Below, piece by piece: positions 26,701 through 34,915 of a stretch of DNA of 64,000 nucleotides (position 1 is the first letter of the stretch; every line of letters begins with the position of its first letter). This stretch comes from Weissella oryzae SG25 (lineage in GTDB: Bacteria; Bacillota; Bacilli; Lactobacillales; Lactobacillaceae). The position numbers were made by a program, and so were the translations under genes. The notes under the pieces were generated by a model that was given only the letters and a program-made list of their open reading frames with translations, ran no database searches and was not told the DNA's origin. Where the stretch lies: the NCBI RefSeq assembly GCF_000691805.2, contig NZ_DF820494.1, forward strand, positions 1 through 64,000, written 5' to 3'.

Positions 26701-26840
26701 AAATAAGTTACAACAATTGTCGTGATTGAGTAGTAAACAATTTGAAACCACAAGCGCCCACGTAGCCGAACGAAACTTTTTCGTCGTGAGTTACGACGTT
26801 TAACGTAGTTACGACGTAATGGATTTCTAAATATCGCCAT
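23784..26840 (-). CDS. VirD4/TraG-type coupling protein
   Basis: 1018 residues. Two N-terminal membrane regions (about 28-55 and 120-140), then the ATPase with Walker A GATRSGKD near residue 270 preceded by the typical THVKTTG, and a later FYKLNEFSMFPKIPGFNNLLTRGLTYGHMVEIYLQS stretch that matches the VirD4 Walker B/arginine region in degenerate form (NEF instead of DEF). A long acidic C-terminal extension (about 800-1018) is unusual. It recruits the DNA-relaxase complex to the channel. GGAGGTAAAGTCAA precedes the ATG; overlaps the Clp-like gene by 14 bases. Confidence 0.9.
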   Translation of the reverse strand: MAIFRNPLRRNYVKRRNSRRKSFVRLRGRLWFQIVYYSITTIVVTYLSTAVGNIVRLLVKLCQNAMQSYIDYKTGISSVDWTKFLFDSLNSFLPENLFRNVIQAQPWVITNSGKNYTIYYVQITWLIVLSLAIFNFVIKRWYNWYTLYGNRIRNSNHFANFYEIDSAFSMIPDRNKIYDGKPGQQVAHISGYNLRMLAMHPIIWLTQVLKLVLGLNSEVFPFWYRKIRPSLVKTFPKLYANQENVEGGFHGFYWVDTEITHVKTTGATRSGKDQMRGYPLIDINRRSTQPWNIVDTDAKNEDYKMSYIPLRKAGFDVHAINIMNVDESETFNPLQMALDYAMDGDLDQAQIEVAKVVQIIGSDANNQGGGDIWDKTAESTQQAVILILLKLAIDNNDPSLVTPAGVPQFINSLSQFTDDDEDGLTKYLKMLQKLPMTPMINEIIGTAGAYLGSSGDTKTSVMFTLQARTRLFASESIARLTSSNSINVMDMAYPRMIKVLLNSQYSGLTGIIRLYDSQNAKDEQDFIEEDKVRITRSGLFQFPFKAKFPNNWAINITFNDTNNPHHIRGNIITVVGHKEQERAYGKVIVDEYSKKPIIKSVVDSIDSKLIPGAKAEVSLRYSEKPKAVFIITPQDNDNYAAIATLYISQVYAVTTSIASNITRRKLTTPIFYKLNEFSMFPKIPGFNNLLTRGLTYGHMVEIYLQSLSQLELKYTKEEVKEISDNTLTWNHILTPNAETNTEFSKALGEIEVMEESVNSQVGLDHQDRGNRQMNKVKVPLLDPVEVQYLSNNESLTLPLAKRLDKKFRKIQAVPIFATGPYKLPNARDLLKKEYSLKYYTTDLGIRSKTAGIKYEELFADFAPYYLELEREVGSTNDEETPTPKVTVSATDVEEAIDEITSQQGREVVKIDEEVQAFKLDSRKAFLAENSDSKTVQLASKALIEAAQLTEVSTDSDVWQKVFSGRYFLDNPNRRTLQNELKLSWKALWAVTQVINGEINQTQLTGILDEDVEEDPDEY

Positions 26841-28740
26841 TTGACTTTACCTCCATTATTTCCGCGTTTGTTCGTCCAACCGCTACCTCCCAAGTACCAT
26901 AGGTAGTAGTTTCATTCTTACCTTCCACATACGCCTTAGGTCCCTCACCGTAAGCCCTAAAAATGAAGGTATTTCTCTGAGGTTCACCACTAATCCGTTG
27001 CAACATAATTGCATCGGCAATCACTGGCTCAATTAGATTATTAATCGTTTCATCTAGAGGGCGAACACCTTCAGAAAGCTCATATCCTTTATCAATTAAG
27101 AGGTCAACAACTGGACTAGACGGAACCTTATTTCCCTCACTATCGAGTTCATACCCTTTATCAAACGTCGGAATGTATTTAACAACGTCTTTAGGCCTAT
27201 AAAGAATCTGGAATCCCTGTTTGTTGGCTTGCTTATTGAGCTTTTGGAGTTTCAAATCAACTACTTGCGCAATATCTGCTCCTTGTAATGGGTGAAACAT
27301 TATAATATTTCCAATACGTGCAATGAATTCAGGTTTGAAGCCAAAACCGCGCAAAGAACTTTTAAACTCTTCCATAAAAGCTTTTTGGCGTTTAGGGTCA
27401 TTTTGGTAAGTGGCCCCTTTAGCATCACGAGTTAGAATCAATTCTGCACTGGCATTAGAAGTCATAATTACGATTACGTCTTTGAAGTTGACTTGCCGAC
27501 CATAATCGTCAGTTAATCTACCGTCATCTAGCACCTGTAGCAATAAATCCATTACTTCTGAATCAGCTTTTTCTGCTTCATCTAGCAATAGAACTGTGTA
27601 AGGCATCTTCTTTACTTGCCTAGATAAAACTGATTTAAAACGTGGTACAGCTCTTTCAGCAATCTTATATTCAGACATATCAAGTCGAATCATTGCAGAT
27701 TCACTACCAAACATTGCTTCTGCTAAGGCTTTAGCCGTTTCAGTTTTACCTACACCAGTTGGCCCTGCAAAGAAGAACGACAAAGGCTTTGACATATCGC
27801 CTAAACCGGCAGACCTCGACCAAATCCGATTTACAACTGTACCTATGGCCTCGTCTTGGCCAATAACCCGACTTTTTAAATGGTCTTCTAAAGTTAAAAG
27901 TCGTTTATTTACACTTTCTAAAAGGATAGACATAGGAATGTTGAATTTATCATGGACAATTTCTGCCAAATCAGCTAGTTCTAATTCTGAATGACCATTC
28001 ATTTTAGCCAACGAGGTCGCACCGTCTAGTAAACCAATCGCTTTATCGGGAAAATAACGATCCGAAATATAACGATTAGCAAAGTTTGTGACGTTAACCA
28101 AAATTTCGTCTGAGATGTTAATATCTTGTTTTCTACTAAACTGCCATTTAATTGACTTTAGTAATTCCACAGTTTCAGCTTCAGTTAATTCAGGTACAGT
28201 AACTTCTTCCAAACGTCGCATTAAAGCGCCATCTTTTTCAATCGTTGCATGAAATTCGTCAATGGTTGTTGCACCAATTACTTGGATTTCACCTCTCGAT
28301 AACGCAGGCTTTAACATATTAGCTACGTCTTGTAGTGAGCCCTCTTTGGCTCCAGTACCAACTATTTGATGCATTTCATCAATGAACAAAATAAAATCAT
28401 CTCGATGATTTTTTAATTCTGCAATAAAGTTTCCAAAGCGATAAGCATAATCTCCCATATCAGCATGGCCATCATTAACCCGAGTCAAATCTAGTTTTAA
28501 AATATGCTTGCCATATAGTGAATCCTTTTCGTTCGCATTTAACATTTCAACTGCTAAATTCTCAACTATGGCAGTTTTACCAACACCTGGCTCTCCAGTT
28601 AATACGATTGAACTTTGAATATCTTGATTTAAAATAGCTCGCATTCTTTTTGTGATTTGCTCACGTCCGAAGGCACGATACCGTTCAATATCTGTCGCGA
28701 CCTCTTCTGTTAGATCATCAGTAAAATCTGTAAGTTCCAT
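26827..28740 (-). CDS. ClpB/ClpC-type AAA+ ATPase in T4SS operon
   Basis: 637 residues with two AAA+ modules. Module 1 has GEPGVGKT (49-56), a Walker B FILFIDEMHQIVGTG and a GAKEGSLQDVANMLKPALSRG loop. Module 2 has AGPTGVGKTE (near 330) and VLLLDEAEKAD. The order and spacing are those of Hsp100/Clp unfoldases. The N-terminal Clp domain is missing, so it starts directly at module 1. I saw no ClpP-binding loop. Expression with the coupling protein suggests unfolding of a transferred protein such as a relaxase, or remodelling of the channel; that is inference. Confidence 0.9.
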   Translation of the reverse strand: MELTDFTDDLTEEVATDIERYRAFGREQITKRMRAILNQDIQSSIVLTGEPGVGKTAIVENLAVEMLNANEKDSLYGKHILKLDLTRVNDGHADMGDYAYRFGNFIAELKNHRDDFILFIDEMHQIVGTGAKEGSLQDVANMLKPALSRGEIQVIGATTIDEFHATIEKDGALMRRLEEVTVPELTEAETVELLKSIKWQFSRKQDINISDEILVNVTNFANRYISDRYFPDKAIGLLDGATSLAKMNGHSELELADLAEIVHDKFNIPMSILLESVNKRLLTLEDHLKSRVIGQDEAIGTVVNRIWSRSAGLGDMSKPLSFFFAGPTGVGKTETAKALAEAMFGSESAMIRLDMSEYKIAERAVPRFKSVLSRQVKKMPYTVLLLDEAEKADSEVMDLLLQVLDDGRLTDDYGRQVNFKDVIVIMTSNASAELILTRDAKGATYQNDPKRQKAFMEEFKSSLRGFGFKPEFIARIGNIIMFHPLQGADIAQVVDLKLQKLNKQANKQGFQILYRPKDVVKYIPTFDKGYELDSEGNKVPSSPVVDLLIDKGYELSEGVRPLDETINNLIEPVIADAIMLQRISGEPQRNTFIFRAYGEGPKAYVEGKNETTTYGTWEVAVGRTNAEIMEVKSNGDI

Positions 28741-28754
28741 ATTAATACCTGCAC

Positions 28755-29411
28755 TTACATTGGAAAATCATCGGAGTCAGCAGTCATGGTATCATCGCTT
28801 GGCTCATCTCGTCGGTAAGCATCTAATGTCTTTTTACGGCCCTCACGCGCGTCAATACCAATAGAAGAAGAATCTAAGATAGGTTGTTCAGGTGTTGGTG
28901 TCGTTGGGTTAACTGGCTCAACACCGTCAAAATCACCTAAGAAGGTCTCAGCTCCTCGTGAAGCAGCTTGTTTTGGTATCTCTTCAAGTCTAGATTCATC
29001 AGCTTGTCGCATAGCTTGCACACTATTGATTAGCTCTGTATCCTCATTAATTTCTTTAATTCTTTCATCACGTAGCAAAGCTGCTTTTTGTAAATCCATA
29101 TTAATTACTCCCGTTTCATCAATTTGTGATAATCCATCAATGCCTGGGATCTCATCTGCAAAGATAATATCTTCAGTCTTCATTGCTAAAGTTGCTTCTT
29201 TTAGAACCCATGCAGGCGGGTTTGCTTGTTCAATTTTAATGTCATAAACATCATTAAATTCTGGATCACCTGCTGGAAACATTGTTGGATAATCAATTTC
29301 CCTAACTACAACCACATATTCTTGACCATCTTCTTTAGTACTGAACTGCATGCTGACGTAGCCATTTTTCTTAACGATAATATTGAAGGTACCTGTTAAC
29401 TCAGTAATCAT
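28755..29411 (-). CDS. Conjugation-operon protein (218 aa)
   Basis: Unrecognised soluble acidic protein. The N-terminal half is beta-rich (LTGTFNIIVKKNGYVSMQFSTKEDGQEYVVVVREIDYPTMF). The second half is helical, with a low-complexity Pro/Thr region (VEPVNPTTPTPEQPILD) and a charged end (DDTMTADSDDFPM). Its start overlaps the stop of the upstream gene by four bases. Probably a cytoplasmic accessory factor of DNA processing. Confidence 0.7.
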   Translation of the reverse strand: MITELTGTFNIIVKKNGYVSMQFSTKEDGQEYVVVVREIDYPTMFPAGDPEFNDVYDIKIEQANPPAWVLKEATLAMKTEDIIFADEIPGIDGLSQIDETGVINMDLQKAALLRDERIKEINEDTELINSVQAMRQADESRLEEIPKQAASRGAETFLGDFDGVEPVNPTTPTPEQPILDSSSIGIDAREGRKKTLDAYRRDEPSDDTMTADSDDFPM

Positions 29412-30523
29412 ATTTTGCGACCTCGTTTACTTGTATTGTTTTCATTTTGATTAGTTAAAATGTTGCTGCTAGCCTTTAAAGCTGGATTTTCTGTAACTCT
29501 AGCTTTCTCGTAAGACAGTGAATTGTCTTCATATCCTTTAGCTGTAGGATTAGGATTTAAATTGTCTTTTTTTGACCCTTTTGGAACTGTCGTTACTCCA
29601 TTTGCAAAATTAATGGCACTTTCGGCATAATCAAAACCCTTTAATTCGTAATCGAAATCTGCTTTTTTAAAGTCTGCTGGTTGAATTTTTATTGCGTAAA
29701 ACACGCCTTTCCCATTTTCAAGCACATTGCCATGTTGATAGGCAAATGATAATTCCTGATCTTTTAACCCCAGATCGTTTGCTAGGAATTTTACGGCAAG
29801 TGGTTGCCACGGATTAGCTCCTCTTGGACCACCACCCTTACCCTCTAGTCCGTAAGTATTTGCAACCATTAGAAGATCCACAAACTTGTCACCATATTTG
29901 TTGTCAATTAAACCTTCATGACTACGAAGTATTTCCGGCGTTTTTTCCTTCAAAAATCCAAATTCCTGATTAAATTTGCTATTAGATTTTTCAATTTCTA
30001 TTTCACGTGCCTTCATATAAATAATTTCTCGCATTTCTGAAGAGTAGACTTGTTCGTTCCACCCTCCCTTAATGCTTTTCATGAACTCATCTTCAGCTGC
30101 ATGGATAACGGTAGCGTTCACTTTTCCAGTTGCATTCAAAAGTGCTCCGGCAGTGGATTCGAATTCATCAGACGTCGATTTTGTACCATTGATAATTACC
30201 GTTGTTACTTTCATATCTTCAGGTCGTTGATAAGAAAATGCTTGTTCACCTGCTGGAATATTTAGTTCATCTTTAATAAAGTACTGTGCATCAAGCCAAC
30301 GAACATCTTTTTTGTCCTGGGCAATCTTGAATAACTCATGCAATTCCCAAGGTTCAAAATATTCAAAAGCAACTCTTTCTCCACGAGTAGACAAAATTTG
30401 TGAAACATTATTTTTTAGAAATCCAAATTCAGCTTCAATACTTTCGGGTTGCTTCAAAATTTCATTGGCTTTCAATCCTTGTAACCTTTTGCTAAGTTGA
30501 GTTGCCACGTCTTTAAAATTCAT
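29408..30523 (-). CDS. Two-repeat protein of conjugation operon
   Basis: 371 residues containing an internal duplication. Residues 30-115 and 185-285 share the pattern EFGFLK-x(5-7)-EIL/QIL, then a helical span, then (F/L)(I/A)(K/N)DELNIPAGEQAFSYQ matched by FLANDLGLKDQELSFAYQ. The copies look like two small alpha/beta domains in tandem. The C-terminus is disordered and basic (NTSKRGRKI), as expected for a nucleic-acid-binding tail. No named family recognised. It lies directly downstream of the LtrC-like gene, so a role in plasmid DNA handling in the recipient is plausible. Confidence 0.7.
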   Translation of the reverse strand: MNFKDVATQLSKRLQGLKANEILKQPESIEAEFGFLKNNVSQILSTRGERVAFEYFEPWELHELFKIAQDKKDVRWLDAQYFIKDELNIPAGEQAFSYQRPEDMKVTTVIINGTKSTSDEFESTAGALLNATGKVNATVIHAAEDEFMKSIKGGWNEQVYSSEMREIIYMKAREIEIEKSNSKFNQEFGFLKEKTPEILRSHEGLIDNKYGDKFVDLLMVANTYGLEGKGGGPRGANPWQPLAVKFLANDLGLKDQELSFAYQHGNVLENGKGVFYAIKIQPADFKKADFDYELKGFDYAESAINFANGVTTVPKGSKKDNLNPNPTAKGYEDNSLSYEKARVTENPALKASSNILTNQNENNTSKRGRKI

Positions 30524-30528
30524 AGTAA

Positions 30529-32763
30529 TTACCTCGTACGTCCTTTTGCTGCCATCTTTTCGCTAGATTCATTCATCATTACTTGTTCATTTTGTCTAAT
30601 TGCCGGGTTTTTCCGGATTGTTGGCTTAGTATCCAATATCTTTGCCATATCGGCATCCAGATTATTTGTAATGCGTGTACTCGCTTGAGTGATTTGCCCC
30701 AGTACCAAACCTTTTGGATCATTAATATTTTTCATTCCGTTCGTCCAATCGTGCATATACTTTTCAGACATTTCGCCAGGTTCAATACCAATATGCTTTA
30801 AGACTACATAACTAGTCATTTCTGCCTGTAATTCCTTAACTTCCCGAGGAAAAGCATTTCCTGCCGCTGTATTGTGCAAACTAGCATGTCCAACTTCGTG
30901 CGCTAGTGTCGCCACTTTGTCTGTCATCGGTAAATCTTGTCGGATAAAGATACGTTGATCAGTTGGGTCCTTTTTACTAGTCGCATAGAAGCCCTTTGCA
31001 CGACCTGAATTAGATATACGCTCCCTTTCAAAATACTTATCATTATCTTTATCAATGACTTGTACTCCAAGTGTTTCTGCATATTTAGCTAACGATTTAT
31101 AAGCCGCTTCAACTTGGTCAGCCTCTAAATTGGTTTGTAAGTTAAAACCACGGTTATCTAATAATTTTGGTAAATCAGATTCTTTTGCCGTTGTTTGCTT
31201 AACGTCAAACACGGTAATGATTGGGTAATGCTTGAACTCTCCAGTTTGGAGTTTGCCTTCCTTAACCAGAGCCTTCTGCTGTTCAGAAGCCTTACTCATT
31301 GGAATTCGATCACCCTTCTCATCAACGATGAATGTGCTTACTTTAGGAGCCCCTAAAATACGCATGGCTTTCTCACCCTTTTTAGGATAGAAGCCTAAAT
31401 TCTTGAATTGTTTTGCGCCCTTTACATAGCTTGCGTCAGGGTGTTGTGCGTAAATTAACATTGAATTACGAGAAGAATATTCACCACCCTTAGAAATGAA
31501 ATCTAAGTACTTACGAACTTCCTTTGGATCACGTTGAAACTTAGCCACTTTTGCCATAGCGTCAGTAAGTATCTTTTCATTGGCCTTACGAGTTTGAATC
31601 CTACGTTCATCAGGAGTAAGTTTCCGCTCGCCTTTTGAGTTATTCTTTAAGACTTGAGCATCATCTTTGAGCGCGGTACTTGACTTTGCAACTTCTTTTG
31701 CAAGCTTGTCTTGCTTGGCAATGTCTTCTAATGAATCGAGCCTTAGCTTACTTTCTTTAATCGAAAATTCATTAATACCTGTCACCCCAGCTTTTAACTG
31801 ATCGTTCCAGTCCTTACCGCTAACTGGAATTTGGCGAGTGACAGTAAGCATGTCATTATCAAAATTAAAATTGTTTGCAACACGGTAACCTGTTAAATCG
31901 TTATCTGTAGCAATCACCAATTTATCAATGACCTTGCCGTATTCTGAATCCATACGCTGTAATTGCTTAAATACCTTTTGGTAACTCGATCCAGATAAAG
32001 CCATAACCGTTGTGTTCTCTTTACCCAAAGTTTTAATGTTTTGTTGGACATAACTAAGTAGGTCAATAGGTGCTTCAAAAACAATCAACTTATCAGCACC
32101 TGATCCAAATTTCAGATTATAGCCGTATTCACTATTACTACCTCTTTGAATTTTCTTTTCAGTGCCTCGTTTCGAATATTTTTCAAAATTCACAGTCGTA
32201 CCTTGACGATCAGCTCCAACAATATTGTTATTTTCGTCACGCCAGGGGAAATAAATAGGTGCTTGTAACCTCACCTTTGACTCAGTAGTTGAGTCCTTAT
32301 ATGGCTTCCCTTCAAATGCGTACCCATTTTCAAATAAACGATCAACAAACTTTGGATTCATCTTACGTTCATTAATAAGATAATTTCGACCAATTTCAGT
32401 AGTGTTTGATTTTTTGATTTTAGACCAATCAAAATCGTAGTCAGGTTCTGCATTGACTTTATATTTTTCCTTAAAGTCGTCTCCTAACGATGAAGTATTG
32501 CGTGCATAATCTAGCCATCTAGATAGTGCTTGCGAAGGGCTCACTCTTTCATATTCACTGATGAAATTACCAAGATCGCCACTAGCTTGGTTGGAATAAC
32601 GCCGAAATGTATTTTTTTGGGCATCAATTACCAAACTGTCAGGCTCTTCTAACCTGTACCAACGACTTGAGTCTCTCGTATAAGGAATTCTTTTATAGTC
32701 AAGATAACCAAGGATTGGCAGTTCTTTTAACTGAGCCCACTGTTCTTTAGTTAATTTGGCCAT
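30529..32763 (-). CDS. LtrC-like TOPRIM/ArdC protein
   Basis: 744 residues. An N-terminal zinc-ribbon-less CHC2/DUF3991-like segment (1-100, with TFRRYSNQASGDLGNFI) is followed by a TOPRIM domain at about 200-310 (FGSGADKLIVFEAPIDLLS, LVIATDNDLTGYRV). The C-terminal half is ArdC-like: an N-subdomain (KVAKFQRDPKEVRKYLDFISKGGEYSSRNSMLIYAQ) and a zincin-type site H622-E-V-G-H626 followed by a distal glutamate in ELQAEMTSYVV. ArdC-type proteins bind single-stranded DNA and shield incoming plasmid from restriction, and TOPRIM adds primase-like function. The fusion corresponds to LtrC-like proteins of lactic acid bacterial plasmids. Confidence 0.88.
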   Translation of the reverse strand: MAKLTKEQWAQLKELPILGYLDYKRIPYTRDSSRWYRLEEPDSLVIDAQKNTFRRYSNQASGDLGNFISEYERVSPSQALSRWLDYARNTSSLGDDFKEKYKVNAEPDYDFDWSKIKKSNTTEIGRNYLINERKMNPKFVDRLFENGYAFEGKPYKDSTTESKVRLQAPIYFPWRDENNNIVGADRQGTTVNFEKYSKRGTEKKIQRGSNSEYGYNLKFGSGADKLIVFEAPIDLLSYVQQNIKTLGKENTTVMALSGSSYQKVFKQLQRMDSEYGKVIDKLVIATDNDLTGYRVANNFNFDNDMLTVTRQIPVSGKDWNDQLKAGVTGINEFSIKESKLRLDSLEDIAKQDKLAKEVAKSSTALKDDAQVLKNNSKGERKLTPDERRIQTRKANEKILTDAMAKVAKFQRDPKEVRKYLDFISKGGEYSSRNSMLIYAQHPDASYVKGAKQFKNLGFYPKKGEKAMRILGAPKVSTFIVDEKGDRIPMSKASEQQKALVKEGKLQTGEFKHYPIITVFDVKQTTAKESDLPKLLDNRGFNLQTNLEADQVEAAYKSLAKYAETLGVQVIDKDNDKYFERERISNSGRAKGFYATSKKDPTDQRIFIRQDLPMTDKVATLAHEVGHASLHNTAAGNAFPREVKELQAEMTSYVVLKHIGIEPGEMSEKYMHDWTNGMKNINDPKGLVLGQITQASTRITNNLDADMAKILDTKPTIRKNPAIRQNEQVMMNESSEKMAAKGRTR

Positions 32764-33094
32764 TTCCAGAAGCCTCCTTAATCTCCACTTGTTTTACAAA
32801 TTCAAATGCCTTCTTTGTTTCTTCAGATGTAGAAAGCTCACTAGAATTTAAAGTTCGATCATACATATTCTCACTAATTTTGACTGATTTGAGAGTTTTT
32901 ACTTTTTCAAAAGCAACCTCAAAATCATCAGTTTCTAAAATCTCCAACACCTCAAAACCAAGTGCACGTGCCATGTCTGATTTCAAAGCGTCTTGTTGCT
33001 TTTTCTTGGCAGCGACAGCTTTTTCAGCCTTCTTGAGCTCAGTTAAATTCTTACGGTACTTGTTCAATGTTGCTTGAGATACATTTTTTGTCAT
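32747..33094 (-). CDS. Small coiled protein, first gene of conjugation operon
   Basis: 115 residues; a Lys/Ala-rich N-terminal coiled coil (LKKAEKAVAAKKKQQDALKSDMARALGFEVLEILE), then an acidic region. Similar small proteins precede LtrC genes on Gram-positive conjugative plasmids, but I do not recognise a named family. It overlaps the LtrC-like start by 17 bases. It is the first gene of the longest conjugation block and follows the third leader hairpin. Confidence 0.7.
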   Translation of the reverse strand: MTKNVSQATLNKYRKNLTELKKAEKAVAAKKKQQDALKSDMARALGFEVLEILETDDFEVAFEKVKTLKSVKISENMYDRTLNSSELSTSEETKKAFEFVKQVEIKEASGNGQIN

Positions 33095-33126
33095 AATTTC
33101 ACACCCCTATATATTTTTTAACAGGT

Positions 33127-33182
33127 TAAAAATAACAAAATAAAAAAGCGTGACAAAAAAGTCCGCTTTTTTTTTGGCATTA
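33127..33182 (-). promoter_or_regulatory. Conserved leader hairpin, copy 3
   Basis: Third near-identical copy of the terminator-like leader (see 12533-12586 and 19793-19846). All genes to the right are on the plus strand, so no minus-strand transcript from a gene reaches it. Past the hairpin, on the gene side, TTGTTA and AATATA lie 17 bases apart and could be a promoter, which would make the hairpin an upstream insulator here. Confidence 0.82.
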
Positions 33183-33203
33183 TTCAATTGTTATAACCGT
33201 TTG

Positions 33204-33402
33204 GCCCCAGACCCCGCAAACGGGGATCAAATTTACTACCGCAAACACCCACTATGACTAATCGTCTTTGTGCCCTCCAATTAATTCATGGGCCAGAGTG
33301 TCTAATGAATTAATTCATAAGACACTCTAGTTCAATGTACAAGGGTAAATGCACGGCTAAAGCCGCCCTTGTACATCGAACCGCCCCATGAAATTAAATT
33401 CC
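33204..33402. ncRNA. Nested-hairpin element, copy A
   Basis: Part of the gene-free stretch 33183-33485. It has a CCCCGCAAACGGGG mini-hairpin at 33211-33224 within a conserved CCCCAGACC context. An outer stem (AATTAATTCATGGG at about 33279-33292 with CCCCATGAAATTAAATT at 33383-33400) encloses a palindromic hairpin at 33295-33328 (AGAGTGTCT...AGACACTCT) and a second hairpin at 33336-33375 (TGTACAAGGG...CCCTTGTACA with inner CGGC/GCCG). Copies B and C share the plan with different stem sequences. RNA or DNA cruciform function is unknown; it precedes the plus-strand cluster at 33486. Confidence 0.6.
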
Positions 33403-33485
33403 TGTCACAACGACAAACAATTAGTCACAGCGGGTGTGGCTTGCTGAAGGTCGAATGACAAATATTATTCAAGGGGGTTATTTTA

Positions 33486-33767
33486 ATGGGCACTAGATTT
33501 ACAGAGAGCTTATTTAGTCGTGCAAAAAAATTTGTTGAGAATGAAGGTAAAAAGCCAATGTTTTTACCCGGCAGAGTTGCATTAAAAGCAGATGAAAAAC
33601 CGGACAAATACGGCAAATTAACGATTTCTTTATGGGCAGTCAATGATGCACACCAATTAGAATTTAAAATTCGAGAAGTAACACACTGGTACTGTTATCA
33701 AAATAAATTTATAAATCTATTCAACGCAACTGACATTATTACGTTTGTGATGAAGTACATTCGATAA
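33486..33767 (+). CDS. Accessory paralogue C1 (93 aa)
   Basis: Paralogous with the next gene: both have LPGRVALKADEKPDKYGKLTISLWAVND / LPFGLALKAKLDSKNSYKLKVSLWRTND and an end LFNATD / LFNDTE. Soluble, beta-rich, unrecognised. AGGGGGTTATTTTA precedes the ATG. First gene of the plus-strand accessory cluster behind element A; it is divergent from the conjugation operon. Confidence 0.7.
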   Translation: MGTRFTESLFSRAKKFVENEGKKPMFLPGRVALKADEKPDKYGKLTISLWAVNDAHQLEFKIREVTHWYCYQNKFINLFNATDIITFVMKYIR

Positions 33768-33824
33768 ATCATTTTGCAAGTTTAGGTATGCACGTTTTAC
33801 AACTATTTTAGTTAGGAGTTTCTT

Positions 33825-34091
33825 ATGGAAAATAACGAGTCATTATTTGTGTACGTTTTAGAAATGCTTGAAGGTTTGGCTGAAGAACCATACTATTTGC
33901 CGTTTGGGTTAGCATTAAAAGCTAAATTAGATAGTAAGAACTCTTATAAATTAAAGGTTTCTCTTTGGCGTACTAACGATGAAGCCGAGTTGACAAAAAA
34001 AATTCATGAAGTTGAGCTTTGGTTTTATTGCCAAGAAAATTCTTTCCGTCTTTTTAACGATACTGAATCATTTACTTTCGAAATTGAATAA
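33825..34091 (+). CDS. Accessory paralogue C2 (88 aa)
   Basis: Tandem paralogue of 33486-33767, with the conserved ALKA, SLW-x(2)-ND and LFN(A/D)T motifs. The N-terminus is helical and acidic (NNESLFVYVLEMLEGLAEE). GTTAGGAGTTTCTT is a good ribosome site. No known domain. Confidence 0.7.
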   Translation: MENNESLFVYVLEMLEGLAEEPYYLPFGLALKAKLDSKNSYKLKVSLWRTNDEAELTKKIHEVELWFYCQENSFRLFNDTESFTFEIE

Positions 34092-34113
34092 CAAAGAATA
34101 GGAGAATTAAAAC

Positions 34114-34476
34114 ATGGGCTTAGATATGTGGTTAATGTCAGGAAATGATAAAAAGGCTAAAAAGTTAATGTACTGGCGTAAGGCTAACCAAATTCGAAAC
34201 TGGATAGTAACACAGGCAAACGCTGATAAAGATTCCAATGTTACCTGTGAGCTTTCAAAGGTAGAACTAAACGCCCTTTTAATTGATATTAAGAGCGTTT
34301 TAGATGATAACTCAATGGCTTCAAGATTATTACCAACACAAAATGGTTTCTTCTTTGGGTCAACTGATTACGATAACTATTACTTTGCAGAACTTAAAGA
34401 CACACTGAAAAATCTGAAACCAATAGTAAACAATATGGCAGAAGATGAAAAACTTACTTATACGGAATGGTGGTAA
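34114..34476 (+). CDS. Phage/plasmid MGLDMWL-type protein
   Basis: 120 residues starting MGLDMWLMSGNDKKAKKLMYWRKANQIRNWI. This opening (MGLDMYL followed by WRKxNQI) is one I recall from many phage and plasmid hypothetical proteins of Firmicutes. It continues with CELSKVELNALLIDIKSVL and a FGSTDYDNYYFAELKDTL stretch. Soluble; function unknown. AGGAGAATTAAAAC ribosome site. Confidence 0.7.
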   Translation: MGLDMWLMSGNDKKAKKLMYWRKANQIRNWIVTQANADKDSNVTCELSKVELNALLIDIKSVLDDNSMASRLLPTQNGFFFGSTDYDNYYFAELKDTLKNLKPIVNNMAEDEKLTYTEWW

Positions 34477-34480
34477 AAAA

Positions 34481-34885
34481 ATGACTAGAACTCTCTATGA
34501 TGACTTTGCTAAAGAACCCATAGCAAAAATGTCTCAATCAATCTCAAATATGACCTTTGCTTATAACGAAACTAAAGTCCCAGCTAAGCATTATAAAGCA
34601 ATGTTAGGTAAACAGATTGAAGAAGTAATGGAAACCGCAACAAGTGTTAAATTAGTTGAAGTTATATACAACACATTAACTAGTTTAAAGAAAGAAAGTC
34701 CCCGCCTTTTCTTTCAAGCTTTACTACTGCTTGATTTAGGCATTAAGCCTAACAGTCTGACGGCTGAACAGTACCAAGCACTAACTGTTACTTCTGATAT
34801 GTATGAAGCTAATAAGCTTCCTAAAGTCTTAGACCGTGATATTTTGAGTTGGTTTAACGATACTATGAAGCATGGCTTAGCGTAA
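34481..34885 (+). CDS. Accessory protein (134 aa)
   Basis: The frame is open from 34445, but GGTGGTAAAAAA before the ATG at 34481 marks the likely start (MTRTLYDDFAKEPIAKMSQ). It starts four bases after the previous stop. All-helical by eye, with KQIEEVMETATSVKLVEVIYNTLTSLKKESPRLFFQALLLLDLGIK. No family recognised. Confidence 0.65.
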   Translation: MTRTLYDDFAKEPIAKMSQSISNMTFAYNETKVPAKHYKAMLGKQIEEVMETATSVKLVEVIYNTLTSLKKESPRLFFQALLLLDLGIKPNSLTAEQYQALTVTSDMYEANKLPKVLDRDILSWFNDTMKHGLA

Positions 34886-34915
34886 TCGCAAGAATAAGTA
34901 TAGGAATAAGTAATT

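Noticed and set aside
30880-30905. HEVGH zinc motif considered as a second toxin protease
   Set aside because: It sits in the C-terminal half of an LtrC/ArdC-type protein with TOPRIM in the same chain and no BoNT features.
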